From Turritopsis dohrnii (taxonomy: Eukaryota > Cnidaria > Hydrozoa > Anthoathecata > Oceaniidae), in the NCBI GenBank assembly GCA_027922465.2, contig BQMF02000004.1, positions 2,108,001 through 2,172,000 on the forward strand: a stretch of 64,000 bases of DNA. Reading direction: 5' to 3'. Below the pieces are notes generated by a model. The model saw only the letters and a list, made by a program, of their open reading frames with translations. It was not told where the DNA came from and made no database searches. The number at the start of each line of letters is the position of its first letter. Positions within the stretch are counted from its first letter, which is position 1. This document shows positions 48,210 through 60,700 of this stretch, piece after piece. Both the position numbers and the translations under genes were made by a program.

Positions 48210-48654
48210 CTAGTCGTCAAGGCGGCGTCGCTCACTGCCCTTGTTCAGCCTGCGTTTAGTTCACAAAAAGTAAAATTAAGGAATTGCCAACGGAAAGTGT
48301 AACTATGTTGTAGAGCTCGAAAAACTGAGCAAAAAAATGTATGGGACCATTTTGCTATGACCAACCGTTATAGAGATGTCGTTGATCAAAGACTTTGACG
48401 ACGTCACAGAGCCTCCCACAAAAATAATTAGACACAAATTTTTCGTGACCCCATCGCCTGTATTTTATTTATTTATTTATTCTTTCTTTAATGTTGACAA
48501 AAGTGGTATATATACAATAAAACTAAAATAAACTCCTTAGAAAATAAAATAGCAATAATGCTAATTGAAGACAACAGTCGGTTAAAATAGCACAACTTTC
48601 CAAAACAAAAATTGAATTTGTAAACTCGGCCCATCCCAAGGTCTCTTGGATAAG

Positions 48655-49248
48655 GTTACTGTTACTGCCGTGTGGCAGTAGCTTTCTTTGTGTTGTAATA
48701 TAGGTTGACGTTAATTATGTTTTGTTTGTTTTATAGTAGTTAAATGATTATAGCATTGTATGCATTGTATATATTATCATGAGTTCCTGTATTATTTAGT
48801 GGTATTGTTAAGCGTGTATGTCTCATGTGTATTAATTTGCATATTGTCTTGTAAACGTCTTATAATTTGGTCTATTATTTCGTTGTTAATCGTTTGTCTC
48901 GCGAGAGTTTGTATCGGATGATTTGAATGTTATAAGTGTTGGTGAACTCCTGTGTCCGTCAGTATGTTACAGTAAGCTGCCTGTGCAAGTGTTTATGTGT
49001 TCGCCCACAGTGTTTTAGTAAGTGTTTATGATTGTGATTTTGTTAATCTTTTGCTTGGTTTATGTCTACATTTATTGGTTTAGTTCTTGTATATTTCTTG
49101 TGTTATTTCACTCTAGTTAAATATGTACTTGTATTTTATTTGTAGTCGTCATTCTATGTGAAGACGCGTCAAAACCATAAGGGGAACAATACTGTCGTTG
49201 TTTCTGTGTCGCCATAAGTTTGGCCAGCGGCAGTAACAGTTACCGCTT
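48655..49248. mobile_element. Probable 594-bp MITE in the LINE 3' region
   Basis: GGTTACTGTTACTGCCG near 48655 is mirrored by CGGCAGTAACAGTTACCG near 49230-49248, extending with GTGTGGC/GCCAGCG-like ends. The interior (48720-49200) is T/G-rich and unlike the LINE. No clear target duplication. Confidence 0.55.
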
Positions 49249-49406
49249 AGTGAGAAATTGAAATCTTAATTATATCTCCAATTACGCTAAGGAATAATAA
49301 TAATGAATAATAATGATTAAAATACAAAATACTTAAAATATACACAACAATAAATATTAATAAAAACAGCAGGCAGATATTAGACCACATGGAAAGGTTT
49401 CTGAAG

Positions 49407-51247
49407 CTAGACATATCCCACGTTTTGGATGTATGTTTTGCATAACCTGCAGGGACAGTTTGTCGGTACCCAATTTTTGATTTTCTGCTTAAATTCATTG
49501 ATACTAGAGGATTCCTGTATTTCTAATGGCACTAAAGACCATATTTTAGGGGCTAAGTATGATACGGTTTCTGTTCCCCACTGAACAGTTTTTGGATTAA
49601 TGTTATTATTCTCGCGGGTTCCTCTTAACTCGTAAGTGGGAACACGAAAGTCAAAAATCTCTGTAACGATTTCAGGAGAAAGGCCTTTTTTAGCCTTGTA
49701 CACTTCAGTAGCTAAAAATTGAAGGTTTTTATGATGTATTGTTACAGAATTATTTCTTTGCAACAGTTCTTGAAAATTAGTCTCAAAATCGTTATAGATA
49801 ATCCTCAATGACCTTTCTTGGATCCTATTAATGCGGTTATTTAGACCTCTGCTGTGATTCATCCAAATCAGGGGGCAGTAGCTGAACTGAGAAGAAACGT
49901 ACGAGGTCATGAGTAATTGCTTTTTCTCAAGGTCCATATAGGGAGCAACTCTACTAAGTGCGTGTAATTTCCGTGAAGCTGCATCACAAAGATTAGAAAC
50001 ATGTTTCTCAAAAGTTAACTTTTTGTCGATTGTCACTTCCAATAACTTTTGAGAATCACTGTTACGAATCAAGCTGTCTTTAACAAGAAGAGACGCATCT
50101 TCATTTGCGTTTGATAAAAAGCTGCATTTATCAGAGTTAAATTTCATGCCATTATCTAAACACCACTGGGATATGACATCAGCTGTTTTTTCTAACTTTT
50201 GAAAAATATCTGTGTCATTTTTACCGCAAATATATGGTGTATTGTCGTCAGCGTAGCTTGCTATGTCTACCTTATCAGTGAAAAGAAACAAATCTGCAAG
50301 AAAAATATTGAAAAGGAGAGGACCTAAAATTGATCCTTGTGGTACTCCGCTTTCTACCTCTATCCAATCACTGTAAGCGAAGTTTATTTTCACTCTTTGT
50401 TTTCTTCCCTTAAGGTAACTACGCAATAGTTTCAATGATTTAGTGTCACATCCATAGGCATGAAGCTTTGCGATTAACAAATCGTAATTTAACACGTCAG
50501 AAGCTTTGGATAAATCTGTTAGTAGGGCTGCGTAATGTCCCTTATTATCAAGGCTTTTCTTACATTTTTCAAGCATTGCTAATAAACAATGCTGAGTATT
50601 AAAGCCTTTTCTGAACCCACATTGATATTTCGAGAAAAGCAAATTGAAATAATCTTCAAGTTGTTCGTGCATGCTCCCCTCGTGAATCTTCGATAAATTA
50701 GGCAAAATGCTCACAGGTCGATAATTTTGAACATTTGATCTGTCACCTTTTTTGAAAGCAGGAGTGACATTACTAGGTTTTAGTCTGGGTGGAAAATTAC
50801 ACATATCATACATAAAATTGACACTGTTTAACAAGACACTATCAAAAATATCACAGTTTTCTTTTATCAGTTTCGTAGGTATATCAGAATCCTGTGAAGC
50901 CTTTTGCGGATTTAACCTCTCTATTGCTTTTCGAATTTTCTCTAAGGAAGTTTGAAAGAAAACGTTTCGCCCGTTGAATGAAATTCTTTTATTTTCTTTA
51001 TGCTAGGGTGGTTTTGGTATAATTTTAGAAATTTCGTCATGGGCTCCTTCGCAATCCTCTGTAAGAAGCTTTTCATTCAAAGAAATTCCTAGATTAGGCA
51101 CAATACTTGTAAAATAAACATTAAATTTATTGGCAACATCTCTTTCATTGCGCACAATCTCACCATTTTCCACAAGTGTAAAGTTTTCTTTTATCAGAGC
51201 TTTATCCGAAAAAAGAGGTTTAATGGTTTTCCAAAATTTTTTAGTGT
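49407..51247 (-). pseudogene. LINE reverse transcriptase, truncated, one nonsense codon
   Basis: The open frame runs from the truncation point (51247) leftward to a stop at 49407, broken only by TAG at 51003-51005. RT landmarks: NYRPVSILP, GFRKGFNTQHCL, LLTDLSKASD (motif A, usually DLSKAFD), SGVPQGSILGPLLFNIF (motif B) and SYADDNTPY (catalytic YADD, motif C). A conserved C-terminal domain follows: SYCPLIWMNHSR, RALR-like RSLRIIYND, and a cysteine-containing end NCPCRLCKTYIQNVG. The upstream endonuclease is absent through 5' truncation. The low damage suggests a comparatively recent insertion. Confidence 0.87.
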
Positions 51248-51772
51248 CTGTATCATGAGCTCAAAAATACATCAATTATCCCCTTTGGTTTCCGAGATAA
51301 TTTTCCCTAAACGTTGCATTCGATTTGGGTCTCAATGGAATGGCTTCACGCTGACGTCGCGCAAAAAGATAAGAAATAATTTCTCTCACCACAAGTCAAT
51401 CTACCATTTTGCGTGACATACAGACAAACAAACAAACAGACGGAGAATCGGGTATTTATATAGATTATGTCATTTTCATGTAATCATCATCGCTGGTAAT
51501 TGGATACTCTCTGTGGTAGGAGGACTGTATATTAAATAGATAAACGTCGATTTAACAGGTAAGCATGTAGATTAGTCGAAGCTAGTCGGTAGCCATCTTT
51601 TCCAGTAAACATAATAAGTATTTTTACAAGGGCCGAACCACAGATATATATAAAACCGCTAGATGTGCGACTCGCCCGTGGGCGTTGAGGCAAAAAAAAT
51701 TTCGGCAGCCATCTTTAATTAGGGCAAAAAAAATTTTTTCGCGAATCAATCAGTTACTTTTCCAGCATAATC

Positions 51773-53429
51773 ATGGTGAATTCCTGCAGTGCTTATGGCT
51801 GTACAAATCGCTATAATAAAGATTCTAACATTCATTTTCACAAATTTCCCATCAATAATCCTTCCTTAAACAAGTCTTGGATTGTGGCACTTAAACGAGA
51901 AAAGTTCACTCCAAATAAATATTCTGCCATTTGTAGTCAACATTTTAAACCATCTGACTATGTTACAAATATAAGTGATCTAAAGCCTCGCCTAAAAGCA
52001 GATTCTGTTCCCTGGATATTTCAATTTCCTGAACATCTACAAAGCAAGAACAAAAAGAAAAGAAAATCTCCTACTAAAAGAAAATTTGAACAACTAAATG
52101 AAAATGGTCCCAGTTGTAGTCATGATAGTAATAATCAACATGAATCAACCCAATCACCACCTGCATCAAAAAAGTTAAAAACTACCCCATCCCCAACTAA
52201 AGTTAAATTAAGAAGAAAAATTAAAACTCTCAAACAAAAATTGAAACGAAAAGAGACAAAAATTGAATCATTACAAAGCATTATAAAAACACTTAAAGAT
52301 AAAAAGCTTCTTACAGAAGACAGTGGTGCTATAATTGAAGAAAACTTTACTGGGATGACGAAAGAATTAATTTCATCGGAATTAAAAAATAAAGACAGAA
52401 ATGTACATGGTAAAAGATACAGTGATGAAATCAAAAAATTTGCTTTAACTCTTCATTTCTATTCACCTCGCACTTATGAATTTTTGAGAAACATGTTTTC
52501 ATTGCCTGCTCAATCCTCCATTTCTAATTGGACTAACAGCATTGAATGTCAGCCTGGATTTTTTTCAGATATTTTTGCTTATTTAAAAGAAAAAGCAGCT
52601 ACAGATAATAATTACAAAGACTGTACGTTAATGTTCGATGCTATTCATATAAAATCAGGAAAAAACGGCTTTAACAATAACCCAGATGTTAGACAATTAA
52701 AATCCAGTCTAAAACGAATTCTTCTTCGCAATGCCATAGTTGGGTCTAAACATTCAAATTGCACAATGTTCGAACCACAGTCAATTGGATCAGTATTTTC
52801 AATCAAATGGGGCAGAAGATCGTCTCCAATTCAACATGTCAATAACAATCAAGATGAACAACTTCCAATAATTCAATTTGATTCATCTTCATTTTCTTTT
52901 TACAAGGAATCAATCTTGGGTTACATTTACTGGATTTATTGTTCGAAGATTACTTGTAAAAATGTCATGTGTAACATGTGCCAGTGTGCTCACATACGTA
53001 TCTTTAACAAATCATGATGATCACTCTTCATACTCAAAGTGTATTGTACCATCTATGTCTTTGATTTCGTCTAAAGATCGAGGTGGCCTTGTCAAACCAT
53101 CTGCTGCTGTTTGCAAAATTGTTCATGCATCGGAAAGTTGTATTAAATCTTTAATATCTACTCCTTCAAAATTAAATAAAAATGTTATATTACATTCAAT
53201 TAATTCATCACTTTCAAGACCATTCCCTGAGTTAGATGAACACGATAAAGAGAATGAATCTATAACGGAAGATATGCACTCTACTCAAATCACAAAACAA
53301 ATTATTTCAATGTACATTAAAATAAGACTTCACGCTTATCAAAAGCAATATAACAAAGAAAAACTTCATAAAAATAATATTGGTTTACGACAGCAATCTA
53401 CAAAACTTCTTACTTTCAAAGGAATTTGA
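51773..53429 (+). pseudogene. P-element THAP transposase, internally deleted and frameshifted
   Basis: ATG at 51773 starts an N-terminal THAP zinc finger (C5, C10 in NSCSAYGCTN; ICSQHF near 58; KPRLK). A lysine-rich linker and coiled coil follow (LRRKIKTLKQKLKRKETK), then the P-transposase region YSDEIKKFALTLHFYSPRTYEFL and LMFDAIHIK. The protein then jumps to NNPDVRQLKSSLKRILLRN, which belongs near the C-terminus, so most of the RNase H-like catalytic and GTP-binding core is deleted. A one-base insertion at about 52927 shifts the frame; the C-terminal part (GFIVRRLLVKMSCVTC onward) continues to 53429. It resembles THAP9/P transposase. An N-terminal product of this type could still bind element ends, as truncated P proteins do. 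Confidence 0.86.
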
Positions 53430-53934
53430 ATTTTAGTTCTTTTATAAATATTGTTTGAAATTACTTTTACTAAATTTTACTGTTTTGACACTTTAGAAGG
53501 TAATAACTCTTTTGTTTTTGAAATCTTTTCATTTGTATACATTTTAAATTTTATCATAATAAAAAAAAACAACAGCCAAATCAATTAATTTATACACTAG
53601 TGAGCTTTTTTTAAAGATTAATGAACAGAACATAAATATTTTAAGTATCATAGAACACCAAAAGTGAAAAAAAGTAGCTAAAAAATTGTATAAACTATCA
53701 ACTACCTATATAATAACTTATATATTTCATTTATGAAACTTTTTAAACTGTTATCTTCTTTTTATTTTATATACGTGTAACGTTACATACAGTTCATGAT
53801 TGAAAGAAAAACACAAAAAGCCTTTAATTAAATAGAATAGAACAAATCTTAGACATATGGCTCGAATACTCTCTTAAACTCCTATGAAAAAACAGAGAAA
53901 ACCTCTCAAACCTCTACGTTTTATTTTGTTTTGC
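53430..53934. other. 3' non-coding part of the P element
   Basis: AT-rich sequence between the transposase relic and the right inverted repeat. Nothing else was seen. Confidence 0.5.
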
Positions 53935-54282
53935 CCTAATTAAAGATGGCTACCGACTCAAGAATTTGCCTCACTTTTTTTGTTTCAGCTTCAGGCGAGT
54001 CGCGCATCTAGCGGTTTTATATATATCTGTGGGCCGAACCGGCTGTATACAAAGAAGAAGCGCTCCGGCTTCGACAGCCGCATAACATAAAATAAAATAT
54101 AAACATAAATAATCAACGCTCTCTACACTGTTTTTTTAGAATTAAGAAGACTATCTTGAAAAATGTAATTAGAATTTTAAAGACTATTAAAATGTGAATG
54201 AAAACAAAGATGCATTCAAACGATGGACAGTAATTTGAAAAATACTTTGCAAGCTAAACAAGTATTTAATTTGAGTGTTTAA

Positions 54283-54551
54283 AGCCCAGTTCAGACCTAA
54301 AAATATAATGTAAATCGTCATAATCGTCTAATGTGAACACTTTTGGGGTTTAGGACGACAAAATATCAGAAAAATTAATATTGTATCGCTGCAGTCGCTC
54401 TTTCTACGTTAATTCTATTGTTTTAAGAACGTGATGGCACACGTACTTCAAATTTTACAAGAAACTTAACAAGGGAAAGAAGTATCGTTTGTTTGAAACA
54501 ATTTTGTTTTTGATCGTCATAATCGTCGTAATCGTCAGGTTTGAACCAGGC
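54283..54551. mobile_element. Possible ~270-bp MITE with TTAA flanks
   Basis: AGCCCAGTTCAGACCT at the left resembles the complement of the right end (GCCTGGTTCAAACCT). TTAA lies at 54279-54282 and 54552-54555. TCGTCATAATCGTC motifs occur just inside both ends. Confidence 0.6.
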
Positions 54552-54555
54552 TTAA

Positions 54556-56132
54556 GTGTTCACAAAATAGTATTTTGAAAATCAATTTGAGGGTCTCAAA
54601 GCATTTAGCGCTTAGAAATAATAACTTTGATGTTATTAACCCTTTTCATTAGTATTGAGTTAAATGACTTTTACAAAACTGCTAGCGGAAATCGCCGATA
54701 AAAATTACCCTTTGCTTTTTCCTGCTTTATCCTGATTGTTCCTTCGAAAACTACATTACAATAACTAACAAGGTATCTACATTCTAAATTTGATCGTGTA
54801 ACTCACTCCATAGAACAATAAATAATCAAACTGAACTGTCTCTTGAGGATTCATCGTACGTCAATTTCGTGAATTTACGATATGTTTTTATGATAGCAAT
54901 TATATAGCCTAATTAAAGTTCATATCCGTTTTAGAGAATTTTTTTTACTATAAATATATGGTATGTGATCGACGATTTTTAACTACTCAATCAATACAAA
55001 TTATGGCTCTGATTTTAAATGTTATGGTATGTGACTTTGAAAGATTATAATGTAAATGAACAAGTTTCTCCAAAATTCATTGATGACTCAATAGTGAAGC
55101 TCTTTTTTTTTTAATGGAAGAAGCCAGGGACGAGGAAGTTCTACGAAAGGTAATTCGATAATACGATTCCAAACGAGAAATTGTTTTATTGATATTTCCA
55201 AACATTCAACAAAGTTTTTAACATTTTATTCTTGCTTGAACGTAAATTTTATTGCTGTGTTTGTTGTTGTTGGAATTGTGCTGTTTTGGATGTTGGGATT
55301 CTGTAATAGAAAATAATGCCGCAATATATGAAAGAAGTAACATTGATTCAGCAATTAATAATAATAATTAAGCCGAAGAATGAACAATGAAAAAGACAAC
55401 ATCTTTTTAAACGCAGTCCGGCATTATTTTCTAATGTGATATTATTGTTCAGCGCGATTGGCAGCTGATCTTTCACCACCATTTTGTTCGTCTGTGTCTT
55501 CCGGTAAGTCCACACATTTTTGTCCCCAGTTGTATATGAAGTTAATTCGATGCCAAAATCTCGTTTATCAAGTCGTCTATAGACGTTTTAGATAAACATT
55601 CATTTTTCAATTTGAGGAGCTTTGGATCTTGGGGTCACCAGATGATGTGTAAACACGAAAACAGCAGTTTATGTCGTTTACATGCTACGAATATGTTCAA
55701 GTTCAGTAGTGCAGAACACACTATATCACCTGATTTCAAGTAAGGGACTCACCATACACGAATAGTGTCATTCGGAATAAACAGATCATGAAATTTTGAT
55801 AGCTCTTGATATGAAAGACCGGTAAATTTTGAACAATGGTTCATCTTCTCAAACGAACAAACTTCTAAAACACCTTCATTTGAAAAGCGAGTGTTCATCT
55901 AAAACGACTTGACGACTAGACTTTATTGTGAATCACACGTTAACTTCTATAACGATTCGACGACTAGACGTTATAAAATGAGATTTTGGCGCCGAAAACT
56001 TCATAGTTGTAGGCTGATACCACTTGGAATAGAGGCTATTTGTTGGTCGTGGCTTAATTTAGAGTTGGTTATTGATTGATAATAACAACTAATTTATCAG
56101 GGTCAGTGCGGCCTCCTTAAATTAAAGAGAAG
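54556..56132. other. Non-coding DNA
   Basis: No gene recognised. ATCTAAAACG/CGTTTTAGAT and GACGACTAGAC motifs recur around 55575-55610 and 55895-55970, hinting at an unrecognised inverted-repeat element. Confidence 0.4.
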
Positions 56133-56893
56133 TTGAGGATTGTGCAAGGGCGCGAAGCGCCCGCAGTGCAATCCCGATTTTATAAATAAAATCGAAGCCA
56201 ACGATCTAATACTGGTGTATACGCCCATTCACGCCTTTAGGATTAAAGTCATTCGAATACGAGCTCCGATTTCATTTATATCTCTACTTATAACTATTTA
56301 CACAATAAATGAAATCCAAAGATTTAGTCAATTCGAGTTGAGGAAGTTCCACAATAATTTTTTTTTATTTCCCATTTTATTTACCGTTGGTTTTACATAG
56401 TTTTTATCTAATTTACACCAACAAAATAGATTAAAAACGTGAACAAATTCTGCAATTATAAAGATCAATTGCTTTGAGGGATGTCTTGAGAGAGTTTAGA
56501 GACACTGATGATTTCAAACTGTCTGGGATACTATTCCAGAGCAAGCTTCCACGAAACAAAAAGGATTGGGTAAAAACGAACGGATTTTGCAGGTGGTATG
56601 ACAAGGAGATTACGGTTTCGCAAAGAGTATTGTACCGGTTTAAGAGCATAAAGTGTTTGCATGAAAGGAGGATTTAATGAATTTAGAGTCTTGTATATCT
56701 CACTCCCACGTGCACGAAAACTACCAGTACCACCACGTGATCCACGACCTAAAATATAAGGATAACTTTTGGTTTACTCTTGGTTGTAGAAGGGGTCTTG
56801 GTGGGTAGGCAGTATTAGATCGTTGGCTTCGATTTTATTTATAAAATCGGGATTGCACTGCGGGCGCTTCTCGCCCTTGCACAATCCTCAATT
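56133..56893. mobile_element. Inverted-repeat element related to DIRS ends, containing a LINE fragment
   Basis: TTGAGGATTGTGCAAGGGCG and the following ~80 bp (56133-56218) recur inverted at 56813-56893, including AATCCCGATTTTATAAATAA. The left arm continues into the same CTAATACTGGTGTATACGCC sequence found in the ITRs of the adjacent DIRS element. On the minus strand about 56431-56800 encodes a LINE C-terminal remnant (RGSLLWNSIPDSLKSS). The right arm abuts the DIRS left ITR. Confidence 0.65.
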
Positions 56894-56968
56894 TCATTTC
56901 ATAAAATCTCCGCCCGATCTAATACTGGTGTATACGCCCATTCACGCCTTCAGGCTGAAAGTCATTCT

Positions 56969-57748
56969 TCACGACCTCTGTTCAAAGCGTAAAACTGAGG
57001 ATTCGTATGCATCATTCTCTCTCACCCTCACATCTCTGTAATAATACTTTTCAAAAGTACTAGCCGACGACCAATGACCTCTTTTAAAATTTCTGCTATA
57101 GGAACCCCTTGACATTTTGCCTTTGATGAAGATGCAGACCTTGTAGAATGTGCCTTAAATGTTGAAGTATCTTCGCCTGCCAGGGAAAGAATTTCTAAGA
57201 TCCACCTAGAAACTGTACATGACTTTACATGCTTGTGAGGTTTAACTATACCTAACAACAAAAAACTCTCATTCCCTCTTCATAATCTGGTTCTTTCCAA
57301 ATAAATATCTATATAGTGACAGACACATATATAACTCTTTATTCTCCTTAAAATGGGAAAACTTTATAATACGAGATCTCAACTTTCCTTTTCTTGCCGT
57401 TTTAGTTATCTCTCCGAAATGAAAAGTATAACCTGTATGATGTTTAATCAAGTACTTGGTGTCTAGAGAACAAATTTCGTGTGCCCTGGCTATAGAGGTT
57501 AAAGCAAGAAGCATTGTTAGTTTCAAAGTCAACATTTTATCAGAAATATTCTCAGTCTTAATAGTACCCAGGTAAGAAATAACTTTGTCAACATCCCATA
57601 TAAAAATATATCTTGGGATAGGACATCTTTTATTAAAAACACCTGCCAGTAAAGCTGACACTAATGGGTGCTTTCCCACGGAAACACCCTCTACTGGTTC
57701 ATGAAATGCTGACAAAGCTGATCGATAACCTGCAATTGTTTGGTATTC
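56969..57748 (-). pseudogene. DIRS tyrosine recombinase, broken
   Basis: Continues in frame from the RT polyprotein after TAA (57746-57748). Landmarks: TSIARAHEICSLD with the first catalytic arginine, AHSTRSASSSKAK with the H-x-x-R pair, and a GHWSSASTFEKYYY stretch with the expected nucleophilic tyrosine. Two single-base frameshifts interrupt it, near 57265 and near 57083, so no complete recombinase is made. The frame would end at 56969 inside the left ITR. Confidence 0.83.
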
Positions 57749-60700
57749 TTATCCCTTTTCAAACAAATCTGAAAGAAACTCGATAACTAATGCTATAGAG
57801 CATCGAATTAGATCAACCTGTTTCCCAGAACACCAGCTAGCCCACTTACACCAGGCCGATTCGTAATGAGAAACTGTTCCTTCTCTCCTAGCTGCAGTGA
57901 TAAGGTTGACAGCCTTTTCTGATAAGCCTCCTGCTTGCAACTTTCCCCTGATATATACTGTCCAAACCACTAGTTGAAGGGTTTGATTTTGAATGAGAGG
58001 ATGTCTTTCCCCTTGAGGATTCAGTAACAGGTCTGGGAAAGTTGGAATCAGAATGGGATTCTGTACTGATAATTGAAGCAACTGAGGGTACCATGACTGA
58101 GTCTGCCATGCAGGAGTTACTATCAAAACTGTCGCCTTGTCTGATCTGACTTTCCATAAGACCCTGCCTATTAGGGAAAAGGGTGGAAAAGCATAACCTC
58201 GCAGATGTGTCCAACTTGTTTGAAATGCATCTTGCCCCTTGCTGTAAGGATCTACCTTCCAAGAAAAATAAATGGGTACTTGATGTCTTGATGCAAACAG
58301 GTCTGTACAAGGCGTCCACCTTGCGCGACATATATTGTGAAACACCTGTTGACTCATTTTCCACTCGCTTGAGTCCTTCACGCTGCGAGACATCCTGTCT
58401 GCTTCCACATTTAAAATCCCTGGAAGGTACTCGACAGTAATTGTGATCTGATGATCCAACAGATATTTCCAAATTTCTTTGCTTAACCCAGACAGGACTT
58501 CGCTCTTGGTTCCCCCCATCTTCATAAGATCTGTTAGAGCCACTATATTGTCCATTTGAATGTGTATTGAGGAACTCTGAGGAAATCTGAGATGAAAAGA
58601 CAATATTGCCAGTTTTGCTGCTTTTAATTCTAGATAATTGATGTGGTACTCCTTCTCCCGCCGTGACCACTGTCCCCCGGTGTTGAGTCGCTTGCAGGAT
58701 GCCCCCCAACCTTGTAGAGATGCATCTGATGAAATCACTAGTTGGGGTTGTGTCAACACTATTCCCACCCCATTGTGAAGATGGAGATTCTCTATCCACC
58801 ATTTTAGTTCCTCCCTTGTCTCTTGATTCAAAACTATTTGTACATCGTAATTCTGATTTTTCGCAAACTCTAGAATTTGTTGTCTTTGCATAGCTCTGTA
58901 TTGAAGTGGAGCGGGAAATACCGCAATAGCCGAGGACGAGAGGCGACCCACAACTTTCATTAAATCCCTTACAGACACCTTTTCTGCTGCTAGAAGATCC
59001 TGACTATGAGACACAATCCTCTCCATTTTTCCCTGGGGAAGAAATAATTTTAAATTGTTCGAATCTATCTCTATACCCAGAAACTGAATAAGATGACATG
59101 GTTGAAGAACTGATTTTTGAAAATTGATAGTAAAGCCCAGATGTTGAAGAATAAAGATGAGAGTGTCTCTTGCCATCTCCACTTCCTCCTGAGTTGATGC
59201 TAAAATCAAGCAATCGTCCAGATAAATTATCAGACAAACATTTAACCTCCTTAATATTGCTACTGGAATTTTCAGTAGTTTCGTAAAGATTCGTGGGGCT
59301 GGACCCAGGCCAAAACACAGGCAGAGAAACTGATAAATGTTTCCCTCCCATAAACAACTCACATATCTTTGAGAGCTTTTGCTCAGAGGCACTGAGAAGT
59401 AAGCATCCTTGAGATCAATCTTTATCATATAATCCCCTTTTTGTAACAGTTCCTTCAAAAGGGATAAACCTTCCATCTTGAAGTGCTGATACGAAATGTG
59501 CCTGTTCAAATTCCTCAGATTTATTACTGGTCTGTAACCCGACTCCTTCTTTGGGATAACGAAGATGGAGCTGAGGAAATGGCGCTGTGAAGGACTTTCC
59601 ACCATCTCTATAGCTTGTTTGCGTAACATTTCCTGAATTTCCTTGTTCACTATATTTTTCTCCTCTAACTTGAAATTTGCACTGTGAGGAGGCTGAAGTT
59701 GAGACCGGGGGAGGGACTGAAAAGGAATTTGATACCCTTTTACAAACCCTAAAATCTGAGGATCTTGAGTCAGAACTTCCCAATTTCGAATGTACCACTT
59801 CAGTCTCCCTGCTTGAGGCAGATTGGGGATTAGATCTTGTGGAAACATTTCCTTTACTAATGGGTGAATTTTTGAAAGAATAAACTCCGAGTTTCTTACT
59901 GGCTTTAACAAAGGAATAGGAATAATTCTTACCCCTCTGTGAATTAAACTGGTATCTTCCTCTCGTGTTGAATAGCCTCTCCCACGAAACAAGGGGCCTT
60001 TTCGAAAGGGCGGATTGGATGTCGACCTACTTGATGTTGACTGGAAATTTGTAGATTTCTGTTTCAACCCAGTAAACAAACTTTCAGATTGTTTTAAAGC
60101 CTTTGCTTCCTTAGTCAACTGTGATTCGAACTCTTTCCCAAACAAAACAGTATTTGAGGCTACATCCAGAGACTTTGACTGATTCTTTAGAATGTCCTTC
60201 ACTCTTGATTGTGACTCCATCAGAGCAGACAAGATATTTTCTCTTCTTTGATATGATATAGAGTTGAATACTTGTGTAAACAACATAATAGATTGATCAA
60301 ACAAGGTTGATATTTGATCCAAGCCTTCATCTGGCGAAGAATCCTCTCTTTTCCCCTCCATAGTTGCCCAGAGCTGGGACACTGGACCAAACACTCTCCA
60401 CAATTTTTCTTGAATCAATTTAAGATTTCGTTCATGCTTCAACGTGGAAAACTTTGAATTGGATTGCAATAAATTCTTGATGTAGTTATCCAGTTCAGGT
60501 ACCTTTCGTAGATTACTCGGAACTGGGGAACTTTGCAAAATCTGTTCCTCTATGTCCTTATCAGCAATATGTATGCTCATATATTTATGAACATACTCCA
60601 ATAAACCATTGGGAAATTCCCAAGAGTTCTCATTGCTCTCTGGCCCCAGCTCGAATCTTGGTCGTTTAGCTGGAGGCTCATGTATTTCTTCCTCTCCTTC

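Larger units (their letters stand above)
48463..51247 (-). mobile_element. 5'-truncated LINE (CR1/Jockey-like) inserted in Helitron 5
   Basis: CTGTA is duplicated at 48458-48462 and 51248-51252. The element ends (on the minus strand) in an AATA microsatellite, GAATAAATAAATAAATAAAA. It is truncated inside the RT protein, so the endonuclease and any ORF1 are missing. It carries its own insertion at 48655-49248. Confidence 0.85.
48210..51464 (-). mobile_element. Helitron 5, split by a LINE
   Basis: On the minus strand it starts TCTATATAAATACCCGATTC (51464) and ends GACGCCGCCTTGACGACTAG (48210), with A before and T after, as expected. Removing the LINE (48463-51247) leaves ~465 bp, the same length as the array units. 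Confidence 0.85.
51639..54031. mobile_element. P-superfamily transposon, 2.4 kb, with perfect 8-bp TSD
   Basis: CACAGATATATATAAAACCG at the left is matched by the right end in inverse orientation, and similarity continues about 90 bp to TTTAATTAGGG. GGCCGAAC is duplicated exactly at 51631-51638 and 54032-54039. An 8-bp TSD is the P-element rule. It contains one THAP transposase gene, internally deleted. Confidence 0.93.

Noticed and set aside
57888..58802. 304-codon minus-strand frame overlapping the DIRS polyprotein
   Set aside because: Alternative-frame shadow of the RNase H/recombinase region; serine-rich and without a domain.
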